Source of the DNA: Leptospira fluminis
GTDB taxonomy: Bacteria > Spirochaetota > Leptospiria > Leptospirales > Leptospiraceae
Assembly: GCF_004771275.1 (NCBI RefSeq)
Contig: NZ_RQEV01000007.1
Coordinates: 62,001 to 126,000 of the forward strand
DNA: 64,000 nucleotides
Direction: 5' to 3'
The notes beneath the pieces were generated by a model. That model was not told the DNA's origin. It did not search any database and saw only the letters and a program-made list of their open reading frames with translations. How positions within the stretch are numbered: the first letter of the stretch is position 1; each line of letters begins with the position of its first letter. A program made the translations under genes and the position numbers. Shown piece by piece: positions 1-7,254 of the stretch.

Positions 1-592
1 AGCCTGGACTCCATCGCGCGGCCTTTACGACCCGAATTGCCGCCTCTTCGAAGCCGTATCCTTTGATTCCCGCCTTCAGAACTTTTGCGTCGATCAGATT
101 TCCCTGTTCGTCCACTCGGACTTCCAGGATCGTATCCGCGTAGGAGATTCCCTGGGATTTCGCTTTTTCGGGAAAGTAATCCCGCAAATCGAAATCTATG
201 ATGGGAGTAGGAGGTTTGTCTCCCATGTAAGCGTATAGAAATCCGTCTTTGTCAGTTCCGTCTCCGCTGAGTTTGTTTGGATCCACTTCGCTGTCTTCCG
301 GATCTTTCCCGTCCTTATCGGATCCTTCCACCCATTCCTGTTTTTCCACCGGAGCGGGAGAATTTTCTCCTCCGATCAGTTCCGGGGGAATGTCCTGGAT
401 GTCCACTTCGACGTCCTGAAATTCCAATCGATCGGAATCGATCTCTCCGGGCTTCCAATGAGTAACCACGTAGTAGGTTCCGAAAAACAGAAAATGCGCT
501 AAAATCGAACCGTACAAACAACGGTCCCAAAGGTTCGTGTTTTCGTACCAATCGAGGAACGAGTCTCGGAGAATGAGTAATTTTGCGTTCAT
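1..592 (-). CDS. tonB: Energy transducer TonB, 3' end cut by window edge
   Basis: TonB couples the inner-membrane ExbB-ExbD motor to outer-membrane receptors. About 197 codons are visible. A short cytoplasmic N-terminus is followed by one membrane segment (about residues 27-43), then an acidic, proline-containing periplasmic linker (residues 50-125), then the start of a TonB C-terminal domain with the typical VDEQGNLIDAKVLKA pattern and a conserved GYGFEEAAIRVVKAARW stretch. The frame is open at the left edge, so the last part of the domain is missing here. It starts with ATG 15 bases after exbD and is the last visible gene of the uptake operon. Identification rests on the domain and on the exbB-exbD neighbours. 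Confidence 0.88.
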   Translation of the reverse strand, partial: MNAKLLILRDSFLDWYENTNLWDRCLYGSILAHFLFFGTYYVVTHWKPGEIDSDRLEFQDVEVDIQDIPPELIGGENSPAPVEKQEWVEGSDKDGKDPEDSEVDPNKLSGDGTDKDGFLYAYMGDKPPTPIIDFDLRDYFPEKAKSQGISYADTILEVRVDEQGNLIDAKVLKAGIKGYGFEEAAIRVVKAARWSPG

Positions 593-607
593 CAATCGGC
601 GTCCGGA

Positions 608-1012
608 TTACCTTTTTACGGAAAGAGCGATCCTGGTTACTCCGGCTTTCCGGATGACTCCCATCGTCTCGGCGATCTTGCCGTAGGAAATGGAGGAATC
701 CGCAGAGAGGGTCAATCTCATATTCGGACGGATTTTTACGTCTCTCGCCAATTGGAATCCCAATTTTTCGGCGGTCGTTTCCGATCCTTCGAGAACGATT
801 TTTCCGTCTTTGGTAAGTGCGACCTGCACGGATTGAGCTACGTTCGGATCCGCAGCCTGAACTTTCGGAAGATTAATGTTGATGGATTCTTTTTTCAGGA
901 AGTTCGCAGTGACCATAAAGATCACGAGTAATACCAAAATCACATCCACCATGGGAGTGATGTTGATATTCCCTATTTCTTCCCCGTCTCCGGAAGAGGT
1001 TTGCCCCGCCAT
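608..1012 (-). CDS. exbD: Biopolymer transporter ExbD
   Basis: 134 residues, normal for ExbD/TolR. One membrane segment at about residues 21-40 carries the key aspartate D23 (motif ITPMVDVILVLLVIF), the residue that in this family uses the proton gradient. The periplasmic C-terminal domain ends with the usual KAGVTRIALSV strand. It lies 26 bases downstream of exbB and 15 upstream of tonB, so the three form the energising complex for the receptor encoded upstream. Confidence 0.94.
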   Translation of the reverse strand: MAGQTSSGDGEEIGNINITPMVDVILVLLVIFMVTANFLKKESININLPKVQAADPNVAQSVQVALTKDGKIVLEGSETTAEKLGFQLARDVKIRPNMRLTLSADSSISYGKIAETMGVIRKAGVTRIALSVKR

Positions 1013-1038
1013 ATCCTTTCCTCCTTATTTACGAGTCC

Positions 1039-1653
1039 TTACTTTCGGGAAAGGTTCGCCAAAAATTCCTTCGCTAGAATGTCCAAGTTGGACTGAATGA
1101 TTTTTAATTTACGAGTGAAATAGTTGTTCGCCATCACCACAGGTATGGCCACCGCCAATCCGGCCGCAGTCGCCAATAATGCAGTGGAGATGCTTCTCAT
1201 CACCACTTCCGCACCCGTATTCCCCAAGGTTCCGAGACGATAGAATGCGTTGATGACTCCGAATACGGTTCCTAAGAGACCGATAAAAGGCGCGTTATTC
1301 CCTAAGGTATTCAGGATGGAGAGTCTGGTTTCGAAGGAGACTCTTTCTCCGATCGCTTGTCCTTCCATCAGTTCCGCCAAGCTTTCTTTTCCGTTCTTGG
1401 AATGTTCTGCGGCAAAATGCGAGAAACGAGCGTACACGTTTTCCGGATGACTTTCCGTAAATTTTGCGGTTTCGGATACGTCTCCGTTACGAACCGTACG
1501 AACGATTTCCGGTAAAAGAGTTTTGGAATCCTTCGTATTTTTGAAGAAGATAATGGCACGCTCGACCGTCACCGCGACGGCGACGATGCTTGCAATAATC
1601 ATAATAATGAATATCGCCGATTCTCCGATTTCTACGAGTATTTCAAAGTTCAT
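1039..1653 (-). CDS. exbB: MotA/TolQ/ExbB proton channel protein
   Basis: 204 residues. There are three membrane segments (about 10-31, 115-140 and 155-180) with the family signature NAPFIGLLGTVFGVINAFYRL and the following ISTALLATAAGLAVAIPVV segment. ExbB pentamers form the channel in which ExbD sits and drive TonB. The gene is followed closely by exbD and tonB and preceded by the Cys-rich lipoprotein gene, in one minus-strand operon. The family is certain; that it powers this operon's receptor is inferred from context. Confidence 0.95.
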   Translation of the reverse strand: MNFEILVEIGESAIFIIMIIASIVAVAVTVERAIIFFKNTKDSKTLLPEIVRTVRNGDVSETAKFTESHPENVYARFSHFAAEHSKNGKESLAELMEGQAIGERVSFETRLSILNTLGNNAPFIGLLGTVFGVINAFYRLGTLGNTGAEVVMRSISTALLATAAGLAVAIPVVMANNYFTRKLKIIQSNLDILAKEFLANLSRK

Positions 1654-1726
1654 TCTACCTTTCCTTCCTAATTTCTGTTTTTTCGCAGGATAGGATCGTC
1701 GTCATTCCGTTTTTGTTCCCTGTTTT

Positions 1727-2227
1727 TCAGAGACCGGAGGAGATACTCGCGCAATTGCGTATGCAAGATAGGGAATCCGATCCCGAACCGGAAATCAGAT
1801 CCGAACTTTGTCCCGTGCATCTGTCCGTAGAGCGCAGCTCGGACCAATACGATTCGTTGCAAGAAAACACGCATTCCTGAGCTTTCGGGTTTAATTTCAT
1901 AAAAGATTCCGAAGAGAGCAAGGAAGAGCAATATCCGGAATACGTGCTTGTTTTGTTTCCTGAAAGGATTTCAGAAAGTCCGGATTCGTCGATTTGGGAA
2001 AGGTCTGCCGTTTGTTTCAGACACGCTTCTTCCGCACGGTAGGAACGGACACATTCCGAGTTAGGATCCGGGGAATTTTGCAGCAAGGATTGAAGAATCA
2101 ATCCGGGATCCGCGTTTCGTTTGGAAGACTTGTCATTTGTGTTCGTACAGAAAGAGAACAGGAATCCTAGCAGGATCACAAAAGAATAAGAGCGAAAGTG
2201 AAGGTAAGAGATCGTCGGATTCCTCAA
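1727..2227 (-). CDS. Cysteine-rich small lipoprotein, function unknown
   Basis: 166 residues, not recognised. The N-terminus has a hydrophobic stretch (SYSFVILLGFLFSFC) ending in a lipobox-like Cys, so it is probably a lipoprotein. The mature part has about eight further cysteines in patterns such as CVFSC and CIRNC, suggesting disulfides or metal binding in the periplasm. Its ATG overlaps the stop codon of the TonB-dependent receptor (ATGA), which indicates translational coupling. The position between receptor and exbB suggests an accessory role in uptake, such as substrate capture; this is inference only. Confidence 0.7.
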   Translation of the reverse strand: MRNPTISYLHFRSYSFVILLGFLFSFCTNTNDKSSKRNADPGLILQSLLQNSPDPNSECVRSYRAEEACLKQTADLSQIDESGLSEILSGNKTSTYSGYCSSLLSSESFMKLNPKAQECVFSCNESYWSELRSTDRCTGQSSDLISGSGSDSLSCIRNCASISSGL

Positions 2228-4779
2228 AACTTCACCTCCAAGCCCACGTTAAAGAACGGAAAGACGACTCCGCCGGGCAATTTCAATGTTCCGAAGGTCG
2301 GACTAGGAGTGGGGTTCGTACCGGAAAAAGGCCTGGTAGTATTGAAACTTTCTCCGTTTACGTTGTCCCGGAGATACACGTTGATGATTTCCAGGAAAGT
2401 ATTCATATATCCCCATTCATAATTAAAGAATCGGTCAATCCGAATGTCAAGTCGATGGTACGGCTTCAATCTTTGCGAATTTACGTAATTTCCTAGGAAA
2501 GGATTATTCGCGTATTGGGGACTCCAATAGGTCTGTCCCGTCGCTGGATTGCTGAAACGACCCCCGTCATCACCTACAATCGGGGTATAGGGTGTGTTCG
2601 TCAAGTAGGACCATCTCGCTCCAAATTGCCATTCTTGGCTCCAGCGCCAGCCGTAAATCACATTGATTACGTTGGTACGATCGTAGTCGAATAGGGTTTG
2701 CTTGGAGTTGTGGTAAAATTGGGCTAAATACGTTTGGGTTGCCGTGAGCGTAGGATCTCCGGGATTCGGGGTAAAAATATTATTGTTCCGGAAGGTTTGG
2801 GACCACGTATAGGTGATCCACCCGAACCAATTTCTGGTTCCGGGACGGGAGTTTTTGCGAAGTACCAGTTCGAACCCGCGGGACCAACCGGTGCCGTTGT
2901 TGGAATAGTTGACGTTCTTATTCAGAATGTAGGGTTGAAAGACCCTGCTATAAGGGTCCGGATTGATTCCTATGGCTTCTGTCGCATACGGGTCGCTTAC
3001 GATGAGATGGGAGAACTCCTGCTTAAAGATTTCCCCTTTGATTTGGTAATCGCCTTCCAGAAGTTGCTCTATCCCGCCTCCGTATTTAAACGCTTTTTGA
3101 AAATTCAGATTGGGGTTTCCGCTATCCTTATTGAATCGGGTGTCCAAGGGAAAATTATAAAAATCCCCGCCTCCGACAAAGAGAGTCGTTCCTTTACCGA
3201 TCCCTTCGAATTTGTAGGAGGCTTGTCCTCTCGGACCGAGAGCGCTATGATGTACGTAAGGAATATAATCGTAACGAGCTCCCGGTTCGAATTGGAATCC
3301 ACCGTAGCGTAGCTTTGTGGTGACGTAGGAGTTGTAATACGTTCCTTTCGCATACACGTTATTTGGTACCGTTTTAAACGCGGGGTTTTGCGTGTCGTAA
3401 GGGTTCGGGCTTTGGTTGTTCGGGTTCGTCACCACGATCGCCGAACCTACGGTGGAGTAATCCAAGGCTCTAAATTCGGAACCGAACTCTATGCTTAGGT
3501 GTCGGTTCGGGTCGAAGAAGGCGTCCTGGCGAATTCCGTTGTAAGCTCCGCTAGCTCGGTTCTTTCCTTGTATTGTACCCAGAGAGATATTGTTGTCCGC
3601 GAAAGGATCGTAACTGATCAATGTGATTCGATTCGAAAAGGACTGGACCGGTTTCCAAGTATATCTCAATGCTTGGGTCCGGAATCCCTGTCCGATAGAA
3701 ACGTTCGCTCCCGCGATCGCGGCAAACGGATCCTTGGTGGGATCGTTATTCGCTCTCGGAGGCGCGTTCAACGCGAAGTCGTCTTTGGACGTGAAAGAGT
3801 GAAAGGATATCTGGTGTTCGTTGCTGAAATTATGGACGAACTTGACCTGGGAATCCACGAAATGAGGAAGACGCAAGCCGTCAGGCAATCCCACGCCTAA
3901 ACGACTCCCTAAATCTCCGAAGGTCTTGTCGAGATATCCCACGCGGGCCGCCGCGATGATATATCCCTTTCCTCCGAAAGTGGGGGCCATGATGTTCGCG
4001 CTTGTGGCCCAAGCTGAGATGATCAGGTTTTTTTGCGAATTGTCGACCTTATCCACGGTATCGATGTGGATCACCCCTCCGAGTGCGTTGTTAAAATTGG
4101 CCGGATACACTCCCGTATACACGTCTATGGATTTGATCAGGTTCGCATTTACGACAGCGCTCAATCCGTCCAAGTGGAAAGGATACAAGATAGGAAGATC
4201 ATCCACAAGGTACAGGTTGGTGTTCGGGTCCGCTCCCCGGATCACGTAATTGTTCGCACCGCCTCCGAAGGAAGCCACCGGAACGACGCCTGGGATGGTT
4301 TCGAGAGAGCGGAGAGGTTCTCCGAATGTACCGGGCATCCGCTTGATCTCGTCGTACTTGATGGTCGTTCGTGAAAGAATGGGTTTTTCCCGCTCCGCCG
4401 TCACCTGTATGGAACCCTTGGAAGTGACACCTCCGCTTTTCGTGCCTCCGATTCCGATTCCCCCGGACGCCGCCGAGTCCGCGTCGGTAAACAGGGTGAC
4501 TAACTGCCCGGACGCGTCCACGTTTCCTCGGATCTCTTGCATGCCTTCCAGACGAAGGACGCGAAACGTATAGGTTCCCGCCTTGGGAACGATCGCGTCG
4601 AAGTATCCTTCCGCATCGGTTTTGTAGAATTTTTTCGTTTCGAAAAGAAGGACGTTCGCTTTCGATTCTCCTTGGCCCTTTTGCCTGGAAAATAAACGTC
4701 CCTTGAACGCGACTTCGGCAAAAATATCCGCGGGTGCGAGCGCCAGCAGGAGAAGGATTTTGAGACCGAGCCGTTTCAT
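2224..4779 (-). CDS. TonB-dependent outer-membrane receptor
   Basis: About 851 residues from the ATG at 4779, which is followed directly by a signal peptide (MKRLGLKILLLLALAPADIFA). The open frame extends further upstream, but that part overlaps the preceding gene and looks non-coding. Order of parts: a carboxypeptidase-regulatory-like beta-sandwich (about residues 20-100), a Gly/Ser linker, a plug domain (about 125-240, with IRGADPNTNLYLVDDLPI), then a beta-barrel ending in the aromatic residue typical of outer-membrane proteins (VGLEVKF). It is encoded with exbB, exbD, tonB and four small lipoproteins. The substrate (iron chelate, haem, B12 or other) cannot be read from the sequence. Confidence 0.93.
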   Translation of the reverse strand: MKRLGLKILLLLALAPADIFAEVAFKGRLFSRQKGQGESKANVLLFETKKFYKTDAEGYFDAIVPKAGTYTFRVLRLEGMQEIRGNVDASGQLVTLFTDADSAASGGIGIGGTKSGGVTSKGSIQVTAEREKPILSRTTIKYDEIKRMPGTFGEPLRSLETIPGVVPVASFGGGANNYVIRGADPNTNLYLVDDLPILYPFHLDGLSAVVNANLIKSIDVYTGVYPANFNNALGGVIHIDTVDKVDNSQKNLIISAWATSANIMAPTFGGKGYIIAAARVGYLDKTFGDLGSRLGVGLPDGLRLPHFVDSQVKFVHNFSNEHQISFHSFTSKDDFALNAPPRANNDPTKDPFAAIAGANVSIGQGFRTQALRYTWKPVQSFSNRITLISYDPFADNNISLGTIQGKNRASGAYNGIRQDAFFDPNRHLSIEFGSEFRALDYSTVGSAIVVTNPNNQSPNPYDTQNPAFKTVPNNVYAKGTYYNSYVTTKLRYGGFQFEPGARYDYIPYVHHSALGPRGQASYKFEGIGKGTTLFVGGGDFYNFPLDTRFNKDSGNPNLNFQKAFKYGGGIEQLLEGDYQIKGEIFKQEFSHLIVSDPYATEAIGINPDPYSRVFQPYILNKNVNYSNNGTGWSRGFELVLRKNSRPGTRNWFGWITYTWSQTFRNNNIFTPNPGDPTLTATQTYLAQFYHNSKQTLFDYDRTNVINVIYGWRWSQEWQFGARWSYLTNTPYTPIVGDDGGRFSNPATGQTYWSPQYANNPFLGNYVNSQRLKPYHRLDIRIDRFFNYEWGYMNTFLEIINVYLRDNVNGESFNTTRPFSGTNPTPSPTFGTLKLPGGVVFPFFNVGLEVKF

Positions 4780-4783
4780 GAAG

Positions 4784-5137
4784 TTAAGGAACCTTGGGGG
4801 TGACGTAGAAGTCCTTGAAGTTCGTGTACCACGGAATATTTCCCGCAGGTTGATCGACATAAATGAGAAGACATGCGATCGGATAACTGACGAAGGGGCA
4901 ATCCGATTTTGTGATGGCTATGGTGCAGAGATCGAGGTTTCTTTTTTGTATGTCCCCGATCGCAACCGGAAAAGGTGTCGGTATAGGACTTCCGCATTTT
5001 CGGGCAAGATATTCCGCTGCCGCGTAAATTTGGCTATTGGAATCTCCTTGGGAAATCAGATCTTGGCGAACGCAATTTCCGCAGACGAAAAGCAATATAG
5101 AACAAAAGATCCGACCCAAAAACGAGGATCCCGTCAT
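4784..5137 (-). CDS. Small cysteine-containing lipoprotein, unknown function
   Basis: 117 residues from ATG 5137, whose ATGA overlaps the stop of the upstream lipoprotein gene. This start gives a signal sequence (FLGRIFCSILLFVCGNC) with a lipobox-like Cys. An upstream in-frame extension exists but lies inside the neighbour. The mature protein has several more cysteines (RKC, LDLC, SDCP, IACL), like the Cys-rich lipoprotein on the other side of the receptor. It ends 4 bases before the receptor start. A role as a receptor partner is inferred from the operon; no family was recognised. Confidence 0.65.
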   Translation of the reverse strand: MTGSSFLGRIFCSILLFVCGNCVRQDLISQGDSNSQIYAAAEYLARKCGSPIPTPFPVAIGDIQKRNLDLCTIAITKSDCPFVSYPIACLLIYVDQPAGNIPWYTNFKDFYVTPKVP

Positions 5138-5532
5138 TTTACGTCCTCGTCGCTCGGAGGAGCCCCCACCACCATGCCTTTTACTTTCAATACGCTGACT
5201 GTGCCGACGGGAAAGAAAAGATGGGTTTCGTGCCAATATCTGACTTTGACTAGGGATTTTCCGCCTGGAATTTTTCGAACAGCTTCGCTTAATGCGTAGT
5301 CCATATTGATCGGGTTGGTGACGGGGATGAGTCCGAATAGAAAGAAGGCGGAGCTTTCTCCGGTGGAGATACCTAACTCGTCATAGTCCGCGCTTCGGAC
5401 AATGGTGGCGGAATCCGTTATCCGGATTTCGCGGATCCTTCCACCCACATCCGCGCGGGAAAACGTTCCGGAACACGCCCCCAAAATAGCGAGAGCAGCG
5501 CTTAAAATCGCGATATTCGAATATGGATTCAT
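5134..5532 (-). CDS. Lipoprotein, paralogue of the gene upstream
   Basis: 132 residues with signal peptide and lipobox (ALAILGAC). The mature protein carries a segment FFLFGLIPVTNPINMDYALSEA followed by SLVKVRYW and a hydrophobic strand with FPVGTVSVLKVKG. The neighbouring lipoprotein at 5545-5946 has the same order of elements, including ALxxxLxxxRYW, so the two look like diverged tandem duplicates. The pattern resembles small bacterial lipoproteins of unknown role. It is translationally coupled to the next gene by ATGA. Probable periplasmic or outer-membrane accessory protein of the uptake operon. Confidence 0.72.
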   Translation of the reverse strand: MNPYSNIAILSAALAILGACSGTFSRADVGGRIREIRITDSATIVRSADYDELGISTGESSAFFLFGLIPVTNPINMDYALSEAVRKIPGGKSLVKVRYWHETHLFFPVGTVSVLKVKGMVVGAPPSDEDVK

Positions 5533-5544
5533 AAAAAAGAGAAA

Positions 5545-5946
5545 TCAGCGTCCTCTTCGTTTCGGTTCCGTCGTATTCGGGATCGGAGGTATCGGAGCCG
5601 CATCGAAGCGGACGGCTTCCGCGGAGATGTGCAATCGATTCACCGTTAAAAAGCCGATTATGAATTTATCCGTCCAGTAACGTAGATTGATAAGGGCATC
5701 CGCTTCTTTCTCCTTTTGGAGTTCCTCCAGCAATGCGTCGACGGGAGGAGTTTTTAAAGGGATGCCTATGATCGCGATATCGAATGTGACCCAATATTTC
5801 CTTCCTTCCACAGGCCCGAGGACGGTATATTTTTTATCCGCCATCGGCACTGTACTTGTGGAAAGGCCCGCGCTTGCCGTTGCGCAGGAGCAGAGAATTC
5901 CGAGAGAAAGTGATAAAATGATCGCCTTGAAAGACGGAAGAGACAT
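5545..5946 (-). CDS. Lipoprotein, first gene of the TonB uptake operon
   Basis: 133 residues from ATG 5946, preceded by AAGGA at 11 bases; a TTG 24 bases further upstream is possible but less likely. Signal sequence with lipobox LGILCSC. The mature part contains VTFDIAIIGIPLKTPPVDALL, then DALINLRYW and a hydrophobic strand, paralleling the next gene (5134-5532). Its leader, 5947-6214, carries strong hairpins that may control the operon. No enzymatic motif was seen and its function is unknown. Confidence 0.7.
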   Translation of the reverse strand: MSLPSFKAIILSLSLGILCSCATASAGLSTSTVPMADKKYTVLGPVEGRKYWVTFDIAIIGIPLKTPPVDALLEELQKEKEADALINLRYWTDKFIIGFLTVNRLHISAEAVRFDAAPIPPIPNTTEPKRRGR

Positions 5947-5994
5947 TCGTTTTGGTATCCTTGGAAACAAACCGACCCGGGTCTATGAAAAGCC

Positions 5995-6019
5995 GGAACC
6001 TGGTTAGGTTCCAATTTTT
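5995..6019 (+). terminator. Hairpin followed by T-run, plus-strand terminator-like
   Basis: Perfect 7-bp stem GGAACCT / AGGTTCC with a GGTT loop, followed on the plus strand by AATTTTT. On the minus strand it lies in the 5' leader of the lipoprotein/TonB operon, about 50 bases upstream of its first start codon. No plus-strand gene precedes it, so it may end an antisense transcript or act as a leader hairpin of the minus-strand mRNA. Confidence 0.35.
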
Positions 6020-6030
6020 CTCATTCGTCT

Positions 6031-6097
6031 AAACGGCCCGGGAAGAAATATTTTCCAAGAAAAAATTTCCCGGAAGGGTACGGGAGGCCGTTTTTTA
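6031..6097 (+). terminator. Long nested hairpin with T-run, orientation plus
   Basis: Outer stem AAACGGCC / GGCCGTTT, inner stem CCGGGAA / TTCCCGG, then TTTTTT on the plus strand. This is the form of an intrinsic terminator for plus-strand transcription, yet the flanking genes are all minus-strand. On the minus strand it is a stable leader structure of the TonB operon. Confidence 0.45.
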
Positions 6098-6198
6098 TTC
6101 GTGTGAAACGGTTAAACATTAAATTATTTTTCGGGCAAACTATCCGACGGACGACGTATCCCGCAATTTCGAATTCCGAAAGGCGGAAGATATATTAC

Positions 6199-6212
6199 AA
6201 AATTATAATTTT
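6199..6212. promoter_or_regulatory. 14-bp perfect AT-rich palindrome
   Basis: AAAATTATAATTTT, a perfect palindrome, lies 2 bases beyond the meaB stop codon. Its ATTATAAT core resembles PerR/Fur-type operators, but it is about 250 bases from the next start codon, so a role in regulating the TonB operon is only a guess. The remainder of 5947-6214 shows the two hairpins listed separately and no credible small gene. Confidence 0.25.
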
Positions 6213-6214
6213 AT

Positions 6215-7249
6215 TTATTTTCCTTTTCGGTAAAGATCGAGCAGATTTCTTGCAGCTTTCAGCGAACTGATTCCGCCTTCCGTAACCCTTTGTTCCGCCT
6301 CGGAATATCTCGTTCCCGTCTTTTCGCGGAAGTCCTCCACGAGCAAGGATTGCACGGATTCGTGCAGCCAATACTTGGCCTGTTCTTTTCTATTCTTCCG
6401 GAAATAACCGTTGGAAGTAACGGTTTCCACGTATTTCAGAATTTCCTTCCAGAGCTCGGGAATTCCCTTTCCTGTTAGTGCGGAGCAGGCCAGTACGTTC
6501 GTAGGGACTCCCGATTCGTGCGGAGGGAGAAAATGGATCGCCGAAAGAGTTTCCGCCTTGGCTCGTTCCGCGCGGGATGCGTTTTCTCCGTCCGCTTTCG
6601 TGATGGCTATCAGATCGGCCATTTCCATGATTCCTCGTTTGATTCCTTGCAGTTCGTCTCCCGCTCCGGCAATGAGTAGTAGTAGGAAGAGATCCGTCAT
6701 GGAATGCACCGCAGTCTCGGATTGGCCCACTCCCACGGTTTCGATTAAAATCGTATCATAACCGGCGGCTTCGCAAAGAAAAACGGCTTCTCTCGTTTTG
6801 CGCGCCACTCCGCCTAGGGATTCTCCCGACGGGCTCGGACGTATGAACGCTTCTTCTTTTCGGGAAAGGGTTTCCATTCTGGTTTTATCCCCGAGAATGG
6901 AGCCTTTAGAGATTTGGGAAGTCGGATCCACGGTCAGGACGGCCAATCGCCTTCCGTTTTGGATGAGTAGGTTTCCGAAAGATTCTATGAACGTGCTCTT
7001 TCCTACACCCGGGATCCCGGTGATTCCGATGCGGATACTTTTTCCGGAATGAGGAAGGCATTGTTCGATCACTTGTTCCGCGAGATCTTGGTGGGCGGGC
7101 AGAGTACTTTCTACCAACGTGATTGCACGGCTAAGTAAAACCCGGTCTCCGTTTAGAATTCCTTGAACGAAGGTTTCCGCATTCGGCAGGACTTTCCGCG
7201 GTCCGCTTCCTCTCAGAAAGCGTCCTTCGTTTTTGGCCGGTTCCGACAC
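6215..7249 (-). CDS. meaB: Methylmalonyl-CoA mutase-associated GTPase MeaB
   Basis: 344 residues, usual length for MeaB/ArgK G3E-type GTPases. Walker A GITGIPGVGKST (75-86) is visible, and DLIAITKADGEN gives the base-recognition NKxD-like motif. The family guards the B12 cofactor during loading and catalysis of methylmalonyl-CoA mutase. The gene starts 5 bases after the mutase large-subunit gene, fitting that role. It is the last gene of the mutA-mutB-meaB operon. Confidence 0.95.
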   Translation of the reverse strand: MSEPAKNEGRFLRGSGPRKVLPNAETFVQGILNGDRVLLSRAITLVESTLPAHQDLAEQVIEQCLPHSGKSIRIGITGIPGVGKSTFIESFGNLLIQNGRRLAVLTVDPTSQISKGSILGDKTRMETLSRKEEAFIRPSPSGESLGGVARKTREAVFLCEAAGYDTILIETVGVGQSETAVHSMTDLFLLLLIAGAGDELQGIKRGIMEMADLIAITKADGENASRAERAKAETLSAIHFLPPHESGVPTNVLACSALTGKGIPELWKEILKYVETVTSNGYFRKNRKEQAKYWLHESVQSLLVEDFREKTGTRYSEAEQRVTEGGISSLKAARNLLDLYRKGK

Positions 7250-7254
7250 GGAAT

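Noticed and set aside
5966..6098. Possible riboswitch (for example cobalamin) in the leader of the TonB operon or before mutA
   Set aside because: Only simple hairpins are visible at 5995-6097, and no B12-box-like conserved core was seen; the 75 bases before mutA are too short.
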